A stretch of 10,077 nucleotides of DNA from Faeciplasma gallinarum. Lineage in GTDB: Bacteria; Bacillota; Clostridia; Oscillospirales; Ruminococcaceae. This document shows positions 1-7,204 of this stretch, piece by piece (the stretch's first letter is position 1; each line of letters opens with the position of its first letter). The position numbers and the translations under genes are program-made. Under the pieces are notes generated by a model. The model had not been told where the DNA came from. It ran no database searches and saw nothing but the letters and a program-made list of their open reading frames with translations. The stretch covers positions 1 through 10,077 of the forward strand of contig DVIR01000035.1 of assembly GCA_018711085.1 (NCBI GenBank). The letters are read 5' to 3'.

Positions 1-506
1 TCAACATCCTGTTGAACGGTCCACATAATTGCCGAAGCGTTTTGATTTTTAAGCGCCGCAGCTATTTTTTCGGGAACGTCGTCGTGGGCGGTGCACACAA
101 CGGCTTTAACGCCCGATGCCTTTATTCTGTATTCAAAATCGCTCACCGTAAGCATATGCGTAGCAGGTATCATTACCGCGCCGAGCTTATGCAAAGCAAC
201 CGCAGCAAACCAATATTCATAATGGCGCTTTAAGACGAGCATAACCTTGTCGCCCTTTGTTATTCCGGCGTCTTTAAAGACGTTCGCCATTTTATTGCTG
301 TATCTGCTGACATCCGAAAAACTGAAAATATGTTCTTCGTTTTCGGTATTGCACCAGACAATTGCCTTTTTATCAGGTGTTTGCTGTGCAATTGCGTCTA
401 CCACATCGTAGCCGAAGTTAAAGTCGTCGGGATAGTTAAGCTTAAACTCTTTAAGCGCCCTGTTTTCATCTATAACCTCTGTGCAATATTTTTTGTATAT
501 ACTCAT
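1..506 (-). CDS. AMP-forming acyl-CoA synthetase (AMP-binding family), N-terminal part; runs off left edge
   Basis: The reading frame opens at ATG 504-506 and stays open to the window edge, giving 168 residues of a protein that should be about 550 long. The protein would adenylate a carboxylic acid with ATP and transfer it to CoA in the cytoplasm. Visible features fit the N-terminal subdomain of the acetyl/medium-chain acyl-CoA synthetase group: FNFGYDVVDAIA near residues 29-40, KGDKVMLVLKRHYEYWF near 84-100, and LGAVMIPATHMLTVSDFEYRI near 108-128. The diagnostic ATP-binding TSGTTG-type loop and the acyl pocket lie outside the window, so the substrate (acetate, medium-chain or branched acid) cannot be read. 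The start is supported by AGAGGAG ending 5 nt upstream. Only 2 nt separate it from the accA stop codon, so it is very probably translated from the same mRNA as the fatty acid genes. The family call is firm; the specific substrate is not. Confidence 0.85.
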   Translation of the reverse strand, partial: MSIYKKYCTEVIDENRALKEFKLNYPDDFNFGYDVVDAIAQQTPDKKAIVWCNTENEEHIFSFSDVSRYSNKMANVFKDAGITKGDKVMLVLKRHYEYWFAAVALHKLGAVMIPATHMLTVSDFEYRIKASGVKAVVCTAHDDVPEKIAAALKNQNASAIMWTVQQDV

Positions 507-508
507 GT

Positions 509-1300
509 TTACTCCTCTGATTTTACCGTTACACCAATTCGGCGGAAACGTTCGTACCTCTTTCCGATAAGATCAATGTCGTTTGACAGATCGTTAATTT
601 CATCGACGAGCAAAGCGCGAATCCTGTCGTAAAACTCTTTTTTGCCGATATCGTTCTCGGAAAGAATCCTCTCTATGACACCGAGATTTTTTGCATCCTC
701 GGCAGTGAGTTTTAAGCTTGCGGCGGCCTCTTCGGCCTTCGATGAGTCTTTCCAAAGTATGCTTGCGCATCCCTCGGGAGATATCGCCGAGTAAACGGAA
801 TTTTGGAGCATCCAAACTCTGTCCGCAACAGCAAGAGCAAGCGCTCCGCCGCTTCCGCCCTCTCCTACAAGTATCGATATTATCGGCACGCACAGCGTAG
901 TCATTTCCATGAGGTTTTCAGCTATTGCCTGACCCTCGCCGCGCTCTTCTGCGCCTATTCCGCAATACGCTCCGGAAGTATCTATAAAGCATATTATGGG
1001 GCGTCCGAACTTTTCGGCCTGCTTCATAAGGCGAAGGGATTTGCGGTATCCCTCCGGATGAGGGGCGCCGAAATTGCGGAAGGTACGCTCCTTTGCGGTA
1101 TGACCCTTTTCTATGGCTATAACCGTCACGGGGCTGTTGTCAAGCCACGCAATTCCGCCTACTACAGCCGGGTCATCGGCAAATCTGCGATCGCCGTGAA
1201 ACTCTATAAATCCGCTGAATATGTGTCTTATATAGTCAAGACCGGTCGGTCTCGAGTTGTCTCTTGCAAGCTTAACTATTTCATACGGCGTATAACTCAT
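509..1300 (-). CDS. accA: acetyl-CoA carboxylase carboxyltransferase subunit alpha
   Basis: This is the alpha subunit of the carboxyltransferase, which with AccD moves CO2 from biotin on AccB to acetyl-CoA to form malonyl-CoA. The crotonase-like fold is recognisable from LDYI near residue 21, FHGDR at 34-38, the oxyanion-type TSGAYCGIGAEERGEG at 108-123, GEGGSGGALAL at 147-157 and ISPEGCASILWKD at 173-185. At 263 residues it is shorter than the E. coli protein (319) and lacks much of the N-terminal helical extension, as in other short clostridial AccA proteins. The usual TPGAYPG loop reads TSGAYCG here. The start ATG overlaps the accD stop (ATGA, 4 nt), with GGAG about 9 nt upstream, which implies translational coupling and equal output of the two subunits. 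The assignment is secure. Confidence 0.96.
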   Translation of the reverse strand: MSYTPYEIVKLARDNSRPTGLDYIRHIFSGFIEFHGDRRFADDPAVVGGIAWLDNSPVTVIAIEKGHTAKERTFRNFGAPHPEGYRKSLRLMKQAEKFGRPIICFIDTSGAYCGIGAEERGEGQAIAENLMEMTTLCVPIISILVGEGGSGGALALAVADRVWMLQNSVYSAISPEGCASILWKDSSKAEEAAASLKLTAEDAKNLGVIERILSENDIGKKEFYDRIRALLVDEINDLSNDIDLIGKRYERFRRIGVTVKSEE

Positions 1301-2157
1301 GCTCTCACACTCCGCTCATGCATTTTTAAAAGCTCGCTTAAAAGCTTTTTTTGCTCCGCGCGCGGAACAATTCTGTCCACAAAGCCGTGCTTTAAAACAA
1401 ACTCGGCCTTTTGGAACTCCTTAGGAAGCGACTTTCTCGTAGTCTGCTCTATTACTCTTGCACCTGCAAAACCTATTGTCGCGCCCGGCTCTGCAAGTGT
1501 TATATCGGCATCCATAGCAAAGCTTGCGGTTACGCCGCCGGTTGTCGGGTCGGTTATCACGGTTATATACAAAAGTCCCGCATCGCTGTGCCTTTTTACG
1601 GCCGCGCTCGTCTTTGCCATCTGCATCAGGGACAAAAGACCCTCCTGCATTCTTGCGCCGCCGGACACGGTAAATCCTATTACGGGAAGTCTGTGCTCGG
1701 TTGCGTATTCAAAGGTAAGGGTTATCCTCTCTCCTACTGCGCTTCCCATGCTGCCCATCATGAAGTAAGAGTTCATCACAAAAATGCAGCATTTTCTCTT
1801 GTCGATTTCAGCGACGCCGCACACAACAGCCTCTTCTTCACCGCTTGCGGTTTTAGTAGTCTCAAGCTTGTCGTCATATCCGGTGAAGTTAAGCGGGTTG
1901 CCCGATTTTATATCCGAAAACAGCTCCTTAAAGCTGTCTCTGTCCGCTATCATCTTTATGCGCTGCCTTGCGTTCATTCTGAAGTGATAGCCGCATGAGC
2001 ACACAAGGTCGTTTGCCCACAAACGGCTCAGCGGAATGGCTCTGTGGCAGTTCGGGCAGTTTCTTTCCGGCTCGCCCGCATCCTGCTGAACGGGAGCGGA
2101 GCTGCGTCCGCCCTCTTCAAGCTGATTTTTAGGTTTTAAAAAATTCAATAGTGCCAT
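1297..2157 (-). CDS. accD: acetyl-CoA carboxylase carboxyltransferase subunit beta
   Basis: This is the beta subunit of the carboxyltransferase, partner of AccA. The N-terminus carries the zinc ribbon: Cys34 and Cys37 (CPNC), then Cys53 and Cys55. The second pair is C-x-C rather than the usual C-x2-C, because the sequence reads LVCSCGYHFRMNA. The carboxyltransferase core follows, with MGSMGSAVGE at 134-143, SGGARMQEG at 165-173, TTGGVTASFA at 205-214 and GFAGARVIEQT at 229-239. The length of 286 residues is normal for the family. It starts 6 nt after the accC stop codon, with AGGTGA as the ribosome binding site at about 7 nt spacing, and overlaps accA by 4 nt. The family call is secure. The shortened zinc knuckle is the one oddity, and whether zinc is held in the usual way cannot be told from sequence. 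Confidence 0.96.
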   Translation of the reverse strand: MALLNFLKPKNQLEEGGRSSAPVQQDAGEPERNCPNCHRAIPLSRLWANDLVCSCGYHFRMNARQRIKMIADRDSFKELFSDIKSGNPLNFTGYDDKLETTKTASGEEEAVVCGVAEIDKRKCCIFVMNSYFMMGSMGSAVGERITLTFEYATEHRLPVIGFTVSGGARMQEGLLSLMQMAKTSAAVKRHSDAGLLYITVITDPTTGGVTASFAMDADITLAEPGATIGFAGARVIEQTTRKSLPKEFQKAEFVLKHGFVDRIVPRAEQKKLLSELLKMHERSVRA

Positions 2158-2163
2158 TTAAAA

Positions 2164-3471
2164 TCACCTGTTGCCCATAAACGTAAGATCGTAATTTCCC
2201 GAGATAAATCTCTCGTCGCCGACTATTCTGAGCTGCTCCTCAATATTTGTCTGTATTCCCTTGATGACAAGCTCGCAAAGAGCGGCACGCATCTTTCTGA
2301 GCGCTTCCTCTCTTGTCTTTGAGTAGACGACAAGCTTGCCCAAAAGCGAGTCGTAATAAGGCGACACCGTTGTGCCCTCGATGAGGCAGGTGTCAAATCT
2401 GACGGACGGACCGCCGGGGACGTGAAGCATTTCAAGCTTTCCGCAATTTTGAGCGTTTATTCGGCACTCTATTGCGGAGCCTTTCAGGTTGATGTCATTT
2501 TGAGTAAAGCCTATCGGTATTCCGGCGGCAATTCTTATCTGCCACTTTACAAGGTCGATGCCTGTGAGCATTTCTGTGACGCAGTGCTCAACCTGAAGCC
2601 TTACGTTCATCTCCATGAACCAAAACTTTCCCTGCTTATCTAAAAGAAATTCAAGCGTTCCCGCACCGACGTAGCCTATTTTCTTTACGGCGTCAACGAC
2701 CTGAGCCATGATGATTTGTCTTTGTTCATCATTTACGGCGGGAGAAGGGGTCTCTTCAATCAGCTTTTGATTTCTGCGCTGCAATGAACAGTCTCTGTCG
2801 CCCAAGCAAACGGCGTTTCCCTGCTCGTCTGCAAGCACCTGAAGTTCTACGTGTCTTGCGGGATAGATGTACTTTTCAATATACACGCTGCCGTCTCCGA
2901 ACGCGCTTGCCGCCTCGGAAGTTGCCTGCATGTATGCCTCTTCTATCTCGTCAGAGCTTCTTATAAGTCTTATTCCTCTGCCTCCGCCGCCTGCGCACGC
3001 CTTGATCATTACGGGATATCCTATCCTGTCGGCAGCTTCTATCGCCTCTTCAACAGAAGGGACCGCCTTTGTTCCGGGGATAACGGAAAGACCGGTTGCG
3101 CTTATAAGCTCCTTCAGCACAGCTTTGTCGCTGAGTCTTTCCATGCTCTCGGGCTGAGGGCCTATAAACACTATGCCGTTTTTTCTGCAAAGTCTCGCAA
3201 AGTGAGCGTTCTCGGACAAAAATCCGTATCCGGGATGTATCGCCTGAGCGCCGGCAAGTATTGCGGTGCTTATTATCTGATTTTCGTTGAGATAGCTCTC
3301 GGACGCCTCGGGACCGCCTATGCAGTAGCTTTCGTCGGCAAGTGCAACATGCAAAGCGCCTCTGTCAGCCTCAGAATAAACAGCTACGGTTGCAACTCCC
3401 ATCTCTTTGCACGCACGAATTATTCTGACCGCTATCTCTCCGCGGTTAGCAATAAGTATTTTTGAAAACAT
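2164..3471 (-). CDS. accC: acetyl-CoA carboxylase, biotin carboxylase subunit
   Basis: This is biotin carboxylase, which uses ATP and bicarbonate to carboxylate biotin on AccB. The N-terminal domain opens with KILIANRGEIAVRI (residues 4-17). The ATP-grasp part shows SDKAVLK with Lys116, IKACAGGGGRGIR with Lys157, RNQKLIEE with Lys236, Glu274 and Glu287, and the active-site run MNVRLQVEH at 288-296 with Arg291 and Glu295. Most family members have NTR where this has NVR. At 435 residues it is about 12 shorter than E. coli AccC. Most of the loss falls after ECRINAQN (335-342): the usual stretch ending in PSPG is missing and the chain goes almost directly to LHVPGG (349-354). I recall this short form from other clostridia, but could not check it. 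The gene starts 3 nt after the fabZ stop, with AGGTGAG as ribosome binding site. Confidence 0.96.
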   Translation of the reverse strand: MFSKILIANRGEIAVRIIRACKEMGVATVAVYSEADRGALHVALADESYCIGGPEASESYLNENQIISTAILAGAQAIHPGYGFLSENAHFARLCRKNGIVFIGPQPESMERLSDKAVLKELISATGLSVIPGTKAVPSVEEAIEAADRIGYPVMIKACAGGGGRGIRLIRSSDEIEEAYMQATSEAASAFGDGSVYIEKYIYPARHVELQVLADEQGNAVCLGDRDCSLQRRNQKLIEETPSPAVNDEQRQIIMAQVVDAVKKIGYVGAGTLEFLLDKQGKFWFMEMNVRLQVEHCVTEMLTGIDLVKWQIRIAAGIPIGFTQNDINLKGSAIECRINAQNCGKLEMLHVPGGPSVRFDTCLIEGTTVSPYYDSLLGKLVVYSKTREEALRKMRAALCELVIKGIQTNIEEQLRIVGDERFISGNYDLTFMGNR

Positions 3472-3474
3472 TTT

Positions 3475-3891
3475 TTACTCACCTGTTATTGCAAATGAAA
3501 ATTCCGCGGACACGCAAAGTCTGTCGCCGACCTTTACGGTTCCCTCCGCAAAGTAAAACGGGTGCTTTGACCTCTTGAGACGGCACTGCATCGTAACCGT
3601 GTCGCCCGGCTTGACCGGCGAGCGGAATCTCACGTTGTTAAGGCCGGTATACACGGGAAGCTTGTTTTCAGTCATTACATCCTTCATGAGAACGCATGCA
3701 GACTGTGCAAGCATCTCGCACAGTATCACTCCCGGGACAATGGGGTTGCCGGGAAAGTGGCCTTTTAAGAAGAACTCATCCCCGCGGACGGTATAATGTG
3801 CAATCGCCGTACCGTCCACGCATTCCGCGTCGTCGATTAAAAGCATGTTGTCCCTGTGCGGGAGTATCTTCATTATCTCTTCTTTATTCAT
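3475..3891 (-). CDS. fabZ: 3-hydroxyacyl-ACP dehydratase FabZ
   Basis: FabZ removes water from 3-hydroxyacyl-ACP to give trans-2-enoyl-ACP in each elongation round. The hot-dog fold family is shown by ILPHRDNMLLID (9-20) and the active-site segment GHFPGNPIVPGVI with catalytic His45, followed 14 residues later by Glu59 in LCEMLAQ. This is the same spacing as E. coli His54/Glu68. The 138 residues match the usual 140-150. An in-frame ATG further upstream (3936) lies inside accB. I chose ATG 3889-3891 because AGAGGT sits about 7 nt before it, it follows the accB stop by 4 nt, and the protein then begins at the conserved N-terminus. No FabA-type isomerase or FabM is visible, so this cluster alone does not explain unsaturated fatty acid synthesis. 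Confidence 0.97.
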   Translation of the reverse strand: MNKEEIMKILPHRDNMLLIDDAECVDGTAIAHYTVRGDEFFLKGHFPGNPIVPGVILCEMLAQSACVLMKDVMTENKLPVYTGLNNVRFRSPVKPGDTVTMQCRLKRSKHPFYFAEGTVKVGDRLCVSAEFSFAITGE

Positions 3892-3895
3892 TTGA

Positions 3896-4318
3896 TTACC
3901 TCTTGATTCGGAACAGTTCGGTGCCGTACTCCACAAGCTGACCGTTGGTGACGCACACCTCGCTGATAACGCCGTCCTCTTCTGCGGTTATCTCGTTCAT
4001 GAGCTTCATAGCCTCTACTATGCAAAGCACCTGTCCTTTTTTCACCCTGTCGCCTATCGAAACATACGGCTCTACGTTTTCGGCAGGGGCTGCATAGAAC
4101 ACACCCACAAGAGGAGATCTGACGCTGATATAGTCCTTTTCCGCAGGCTCTGCCGGAGCAGCTTGAGAGGGCTGCGCCGCTGCCGTCTGAGCGGGTGATG
4201 CCGCAACCGTAACCGTGCGTTCAAGGCGCACGACTTTATCTCCGTCTTTAAGCTCAAGTGCGGTAAGACCAAGCTCGTTCATGAGCTGAGCATACTTGCG
4301 AATATCGTTTTCGTTCAT
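3896..4318 (-). CDS. accB: acetyl-CoA carboxylase biotin carboxyl carrier protein
   Basis: This is the biotin carrier of acetyl-CoA carboxylase. Its biotin arm moves between AccC and the AccA/AccD carboxyltransferase. It has three parts: an N-terminal helical region (1-35), a flexible linker rich in Ala, Pro and Gln (about 38-60), and the C-terminal biotinyl domain. The biotinylation motif EAMKLMNEI places the modified lysine at Lys105, and SPLVGVFYAAP (68-78) is the conserved first strand of the domain. The 140 residues are usual for AccB. The start lies 3 nt after the fabF stop with AAAGGTG upstream. A biotin protein ligase must act on it; none is encoded in the window. Placement between fabF and fabZ is the standard clostridial order. 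Confidence 0.97.
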   Translation of the reverse strand: MNENDIRKYAQLMNELGLTALELKDGDKVVRLERTVTVAASPAQTAAAQPSQAAPAEPAEKDYISVRSPLVGVFYAAPAENVEPYVSIGDRVKKGQVLCIVEAMKLMNEITAEEDGVISEVCVTNGQLVEYGTELFRIKR

Positions 4319-4321
4319 TGC

Positions 4322-5560
4322 TTACACCTTTCTGAAAGCAAGACACGCATTGTGTCCGCCGAATCCTAATGAATTTGACAGAGCTATGCTTATGTCGGCT
4401 TTAACGGCATTGTTGGGCACGCAGTTGAGGTCGCATGCCTCATCCTGCTCAAGAAGGTTGATGGTCGGGGGTATAATTCCCTCGTTCAGCGCCATAACGC
4501 ATGCTAACGCCTCTACAGCGCCTGCCGCGCCGAGCATATGTCCCGTCATGGATTTTGTAGAGCTGACGTAAGCTCTTCTTGCCGCTTCTTCACCGAGTGC
4601 TTTCTTTATAACAATTGTCTCTACCGAGTCGTTCATGGGGGTTCCGGTTCCGTGTGCGTTTACATACACAATATCGTTGTCGTTATAATCGGCCTCAGCC
4701 ATAGCGTTGAGCATTGCCTTTGAACCGCCGTTTCCTTCAGGGTCGGGGGCAGTTATATGGTATGCATCGCAGGTTGAGCCGTATCCGCACAGCTCGGCAT
4801 AGATCTTAGCTCCTCTTGCCTTTGCATGCTCATACTCTTCGAGAACGAGCGACACAGCGCCCTCGCCTATTACAAATCCGCCCCTTCTTCTGTCGAAAGG
4901 CAGCGATGCGGCGTTAGGGTCTTCGGAAGTTGAAAGCGCCTGCATATTTACAAATCCTGCTATTGCGGCAGGGGTTACGGCAGCTTCGGTTCCACCGGTG
5001 ATGACTGCGTCGGCATAACCGTGGCGGATAAGGCGCATCGCCTCTCCTATGGCATTTGAACCAGACGCGCAAGCGGTGACTATAGGCATTGCGCTTCCGT
5101 GGCATCCGTGCTTTATGGCAACCATTCCGGCAGCCATATTTGATATCATCATCGGGACAAACAAAGGCGACACTCTGCGGGGGCCTTTTGTCAAAAGCTT
5201 TGTGTGCTCCGTTTCAAACGTATTTATTCCGCCGATTCCCGTTCCCAAAATGACAGCGTACCTGTCGGGATCAACTGCTCCGTCGATTTTGCTGTCCGCA
5301 ACAGCCTGCTGTGCAACCGCAACGGCAAACTGAGTAAACCTGTCGGTGCGAAGTGTTTCGTTTACGTCGAGGTACTCCTTAGAGTCAAAGCCCTTTACCT
5401 CCGCAGCAAGCTTTGCCTTATAGTTGGAGGCGTCAAAAAGTGTTATGGGTGCTATGCCGTTTTTGCCCGACTTGAGCGCTTCCCACGTATCCTTAACATT
5501 ATTTCCGAGCGGCGTCACGGCTCCTAAGCCGGTAACGACTACTCTTCTTCTATCGCTCAT
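4322..5560 (-). CDS. fabF: 3-oxoacyl-ACP synthase II (elongating condensing enzyme)
   Basis: FabF condenses malonyl-ACP with a growing acyl-ACP, releasing CO2. It is the elongating ketosynthase of the cluster. The thiolase-fold Cys-His-His triad is intact: Cys164 in TACASGSNA, His303 in NAHGTGTPMND, and Lys336/His341 in STKSMTGHMLGAAGA. The gating loop GFGGHNA has Phe400. These positions agree with the E. coli enzyme (Cys163, His303, His340, Phe400), and 412 residues is the normal length. The ribosome binding site AGGAGGA overlaps the fabG stop codon (TAAGGAGGA) and lies 7 nt from the ATG, the strongest internal site in the operon. FabF could not replace a missing FabH for primer condensation in the usual pathway. 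No second ketosynthase is visible here. Confidence 0.97.
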   Translation of the reverse strand: MSDRRRVVVTGLGAVTPLGNNVKDTWEALKSGKNGIAPITLFDASNYKAKLAAEVKGFDSKEYLDVNETLRTDRFTQFAVAVAQQAVADSKIDGAVDPDRYAVILGTGIGGINTFETEHTKLLTKGPRRVSPLFVPMMISNMAAGMVAIKHGCHGSAMPIVTACASGSNAIGEAMRLIRHGYADAVITGGTEAAVTPAAIAGFVNMQALSTSEDPNAASLPFDRRRGGFVIGEGAVSLVLEEYEHAKARGAKIYAELCGYGSTCDAYHITAPDPEGNGGSKAMLNAMAEADYNDNDIVYVNAHGTGTPMNDSVETIVIKKALGEEAARRAYVSSTKSMTGHMLGAAGAVEALACVMALNEGIIPPTINLLEQDEACDLNCVPNNAVKADISIALSNSLGFGGHNACLAFRKV

Positions 5561-5573
5561 TTTCAGCTCCTCC

Positions 5574-6311
5574 TTACATTGAAATTCCGCCGTCTACGCG
5601 CATTACGGTTCCGGTGACGTACTCAGCGGTGGCAAGGTATGCCGCAGCCTGAGCTATGTCGTCTGCCGAGCCCATTCTGCCCAGGGGAATCATCTTTAAA
5701 AGAGGATTTTCTGTTTGGTTGCCGGTCATATCGGTTGCGATAAAACCGGGAGCGATTGCGTTGCAGCGAACGCCCTTAGGTGCAAGCTCTTTGGCTATGG
5801 TCTTTGTAAGACCTATAAGTCCTGCTTTTGACGCAGCATAGTTGCACTGACCTGCGTTGCCCATGATTCCCGATACGGAAGATATATTTATTATGCATCC
5901 TTCACGGTTGCGTATGAAAAGTCCTGCGGTGTGTCTTATCATATTGAACGCACCCTTTAAGTTTACGGCGATAACCTTGTCGAAATCCTCTTCCGACATC
6001 ATTGCGGCAAGTCCGTCGCGGGTTATTCCCGCGTTGTTTACAAGAATATGCACCGTTCCGAAATCGGCCTTTATCTTTGACACGGTTTCCTTCACCGCGG
6101 CAAAGTCGGACACGTCGCAGCGGTACGCTTTTGCCTTAACGCCGTATTCGCTTTCGCACTTATTGCATACATTCTCGGCAAGTGCGGGATCTCCGACGTC
6201 TATTATGACGATGTTTGCGCCCATCGACGCAAATTTGCATGCTATTGCCTCGCCGAGGCCGCGAGAGCCTCCGGTGACAACCGCAACTTTATCTTTTAAC
6301 GTGCTTATCAT
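5574..6311 (-). CDS. fabG: 3-oxoacyl-ACP reductase FabG
   Basis: FabG reduces 3-oxoacyl-ACP to 3-hydroxyacyl-ACP with NADPH. This is a classical short-chain dehydrogenase of 245 residues. It shows the Rossmann glycine motif TGGSRGLG (13-20), NNAG (92-95), Asn117 in AVNLKG, Ser145 in NISSVSG, and Tyr158/Lys162 in YAASKAG. The Ser-to-Tyr spacing of 13 equals that of E. coli FabG. The family-typical C-terminus ends GTVMRVDGGISM. Its start ATG overlaps the fabD stop (ATGA, 4 nt) with GGAGGT about 6-7 nt upstream, so translation is probably coupled to fabD. Many short-chain dehydrogenases look like FabG; the operon position between fabD and fabF makes this one the true fatty acid enzyme. Confidence 0.97.
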   Translation of the reverse strand: MISTLKDKVAVVTGGSRGLGEAIACKFASMGANIVIIDVGDPALAENVCNKCESEYGVKAKAYRCDVSDFAAVKETVSKIKADFGTVHILVNNAGITRDGLAAMMSEEDFDKVIAVNLKGAFNMIRHTAGLFIRNREGCIINISSVSGIMGNAGQCNYAASKAGLIGLTKTIAKELAPKGVRCNAIAPGFIATDMTGNQTENPLLKMIPLGRMGSADDIAQAAAYLATAEYVTGTVMRVDGGISM

Positions 6312-7204
6312 GCTTCTACCTCCGCCAGATACTCTTCGGTCGAATACGTCTTAACCTCGGCATCTATTTTTCTTATCATATTGCAAAGAGTCTTGCCGGG
6401 GCCTATCTCTACAAACGTATCGATTCCGGACGCTATCATATTTCTCACTGCCTTTTCCCACTGAACCGGACTGCATATCTGATTTGAAAGCAGATTTACA
6501 ACGTCGTCGGTATAAGGGGATGCCGTCATATCGGAATACACAGTGAGAGTGGGCTTGCCCATCTTTACAGATTTAAGCTCCGTCTCAAAGTCCTTTGCCG
6601 CGTCTTTCATCATGGGAGAATGGAAAGCTCCCCTGACCTTGAGCGGAATTGCTTTTCCGCCCGCAGCCTTTACATCGGCAAAGAAGCTCGGCATTGATTC
6701 CGCCGCGCCCGACACGCTGACCTGTCCGGGGCAGTTGAAGTTTACGGGGTATATATCGCTGTAGTTCTTGCAAACGTCGATAACCTGTTCGGGAGTGAGT
6801 TTTACTACGGCAGCCATTGCGGCATCGAACTTTTCAGACTCGCGCTGCATAAGCTCGCCGCGCTTGCACACAAGCTTAAAGCCTGTTTCGCTGTCGAATA
6901 TGCCCGCAAATGTGACGGCCGTGACTTCGCCCAGTGAAAATCCGGCGGCAGCCTCCGGCTTCACGCCTTTTTCGGCGAGAACTGATGCGGCGGCAAGCTC
7001 AAGTGCAAAAAGGCAGGGCTGAGTGTTTGCGGTCTGTTTCAGCTCGTCCTCTGTTCCCTCAAAGCACATCTTTGACGTGCCGGGGCGTATGCTGTCGCAC
7101 ATTTCAAATATCTTTGCGGCTGTGGGGTACTTTTCAACGAGGTTCTTTCCCATTCCGGGATACTGGTCTCCCTGACCTGAAAATACAAATGCTATTCTAC
7201 CCAT
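6308..7204 (-). CDS. fabD: malonyl-CoA:ACP transacylase
   Basis: FabD transfers malonyl from malonyl-CoA to the phosphopantetheine of AcpP, linking acetyl-CoA carboxylase to elongation. Visible signatures are FVFSGQGDQYPGMG (6-19), the nucleophile elbow GFSLGE with Ser90, Arg115 in KRGELMQ (binds the malonyl carboxylate in the family), NCPGQ (157-161), catalytic His195 in AFHSPMM, and EIGPGKTL near 266-273. The common GHSLGE reads GFSLGE, a position known to vary, so I do not treat it as inactivating. The 298 residues fit the family (about 300-310). The ATG overlaps the end of fabK by 13 nt in another frame, and GAGGG lies about 7 nt upstream. The assignment is secure. Confidence 0.96.
   Translation of the reverse strand: MGRIAFVFSGQGDQYPGMGKNLVEKYPTAAKIFEMCDSIRPGTSKMCFEGTEDELKQTANTQPCLFALELAAASVLAEKGVKPEAAAGFSLGEVTAVTFAGIFDSETGFKLVCKRGELMQRESEKFDAAMAAVVKLTPEQVIDVCKNYSDIYPVNFNCPGQVSVSGAAESMPSFFADVKAAGGKAIPLKVRGAFHSPMMKDAAKDFETELKSVKMGKPTLTVYSDMTASPYTDDVVNLLSNQICSPVQWEKAVRNMIASGIDTFVEIGPGKTLCNMIRKIDAEVKTYSTEEYLAEVEA

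Noticed and set aside
803..1768. Plus-strand open frame of 321 codons antisense to accA and accD
   Set aside because: It is a shadow of the conserved carboxyltransferase genes, with no recognisable domain and no start signal.
6935..6940. FabD nucleophile elbow GFSLGE instead of GHSLGE as a sign of inactivation
   Set aside because: Ser90, Arg115 and His195 are all present, and the residue before the serine is known to vary in FabD proteins.
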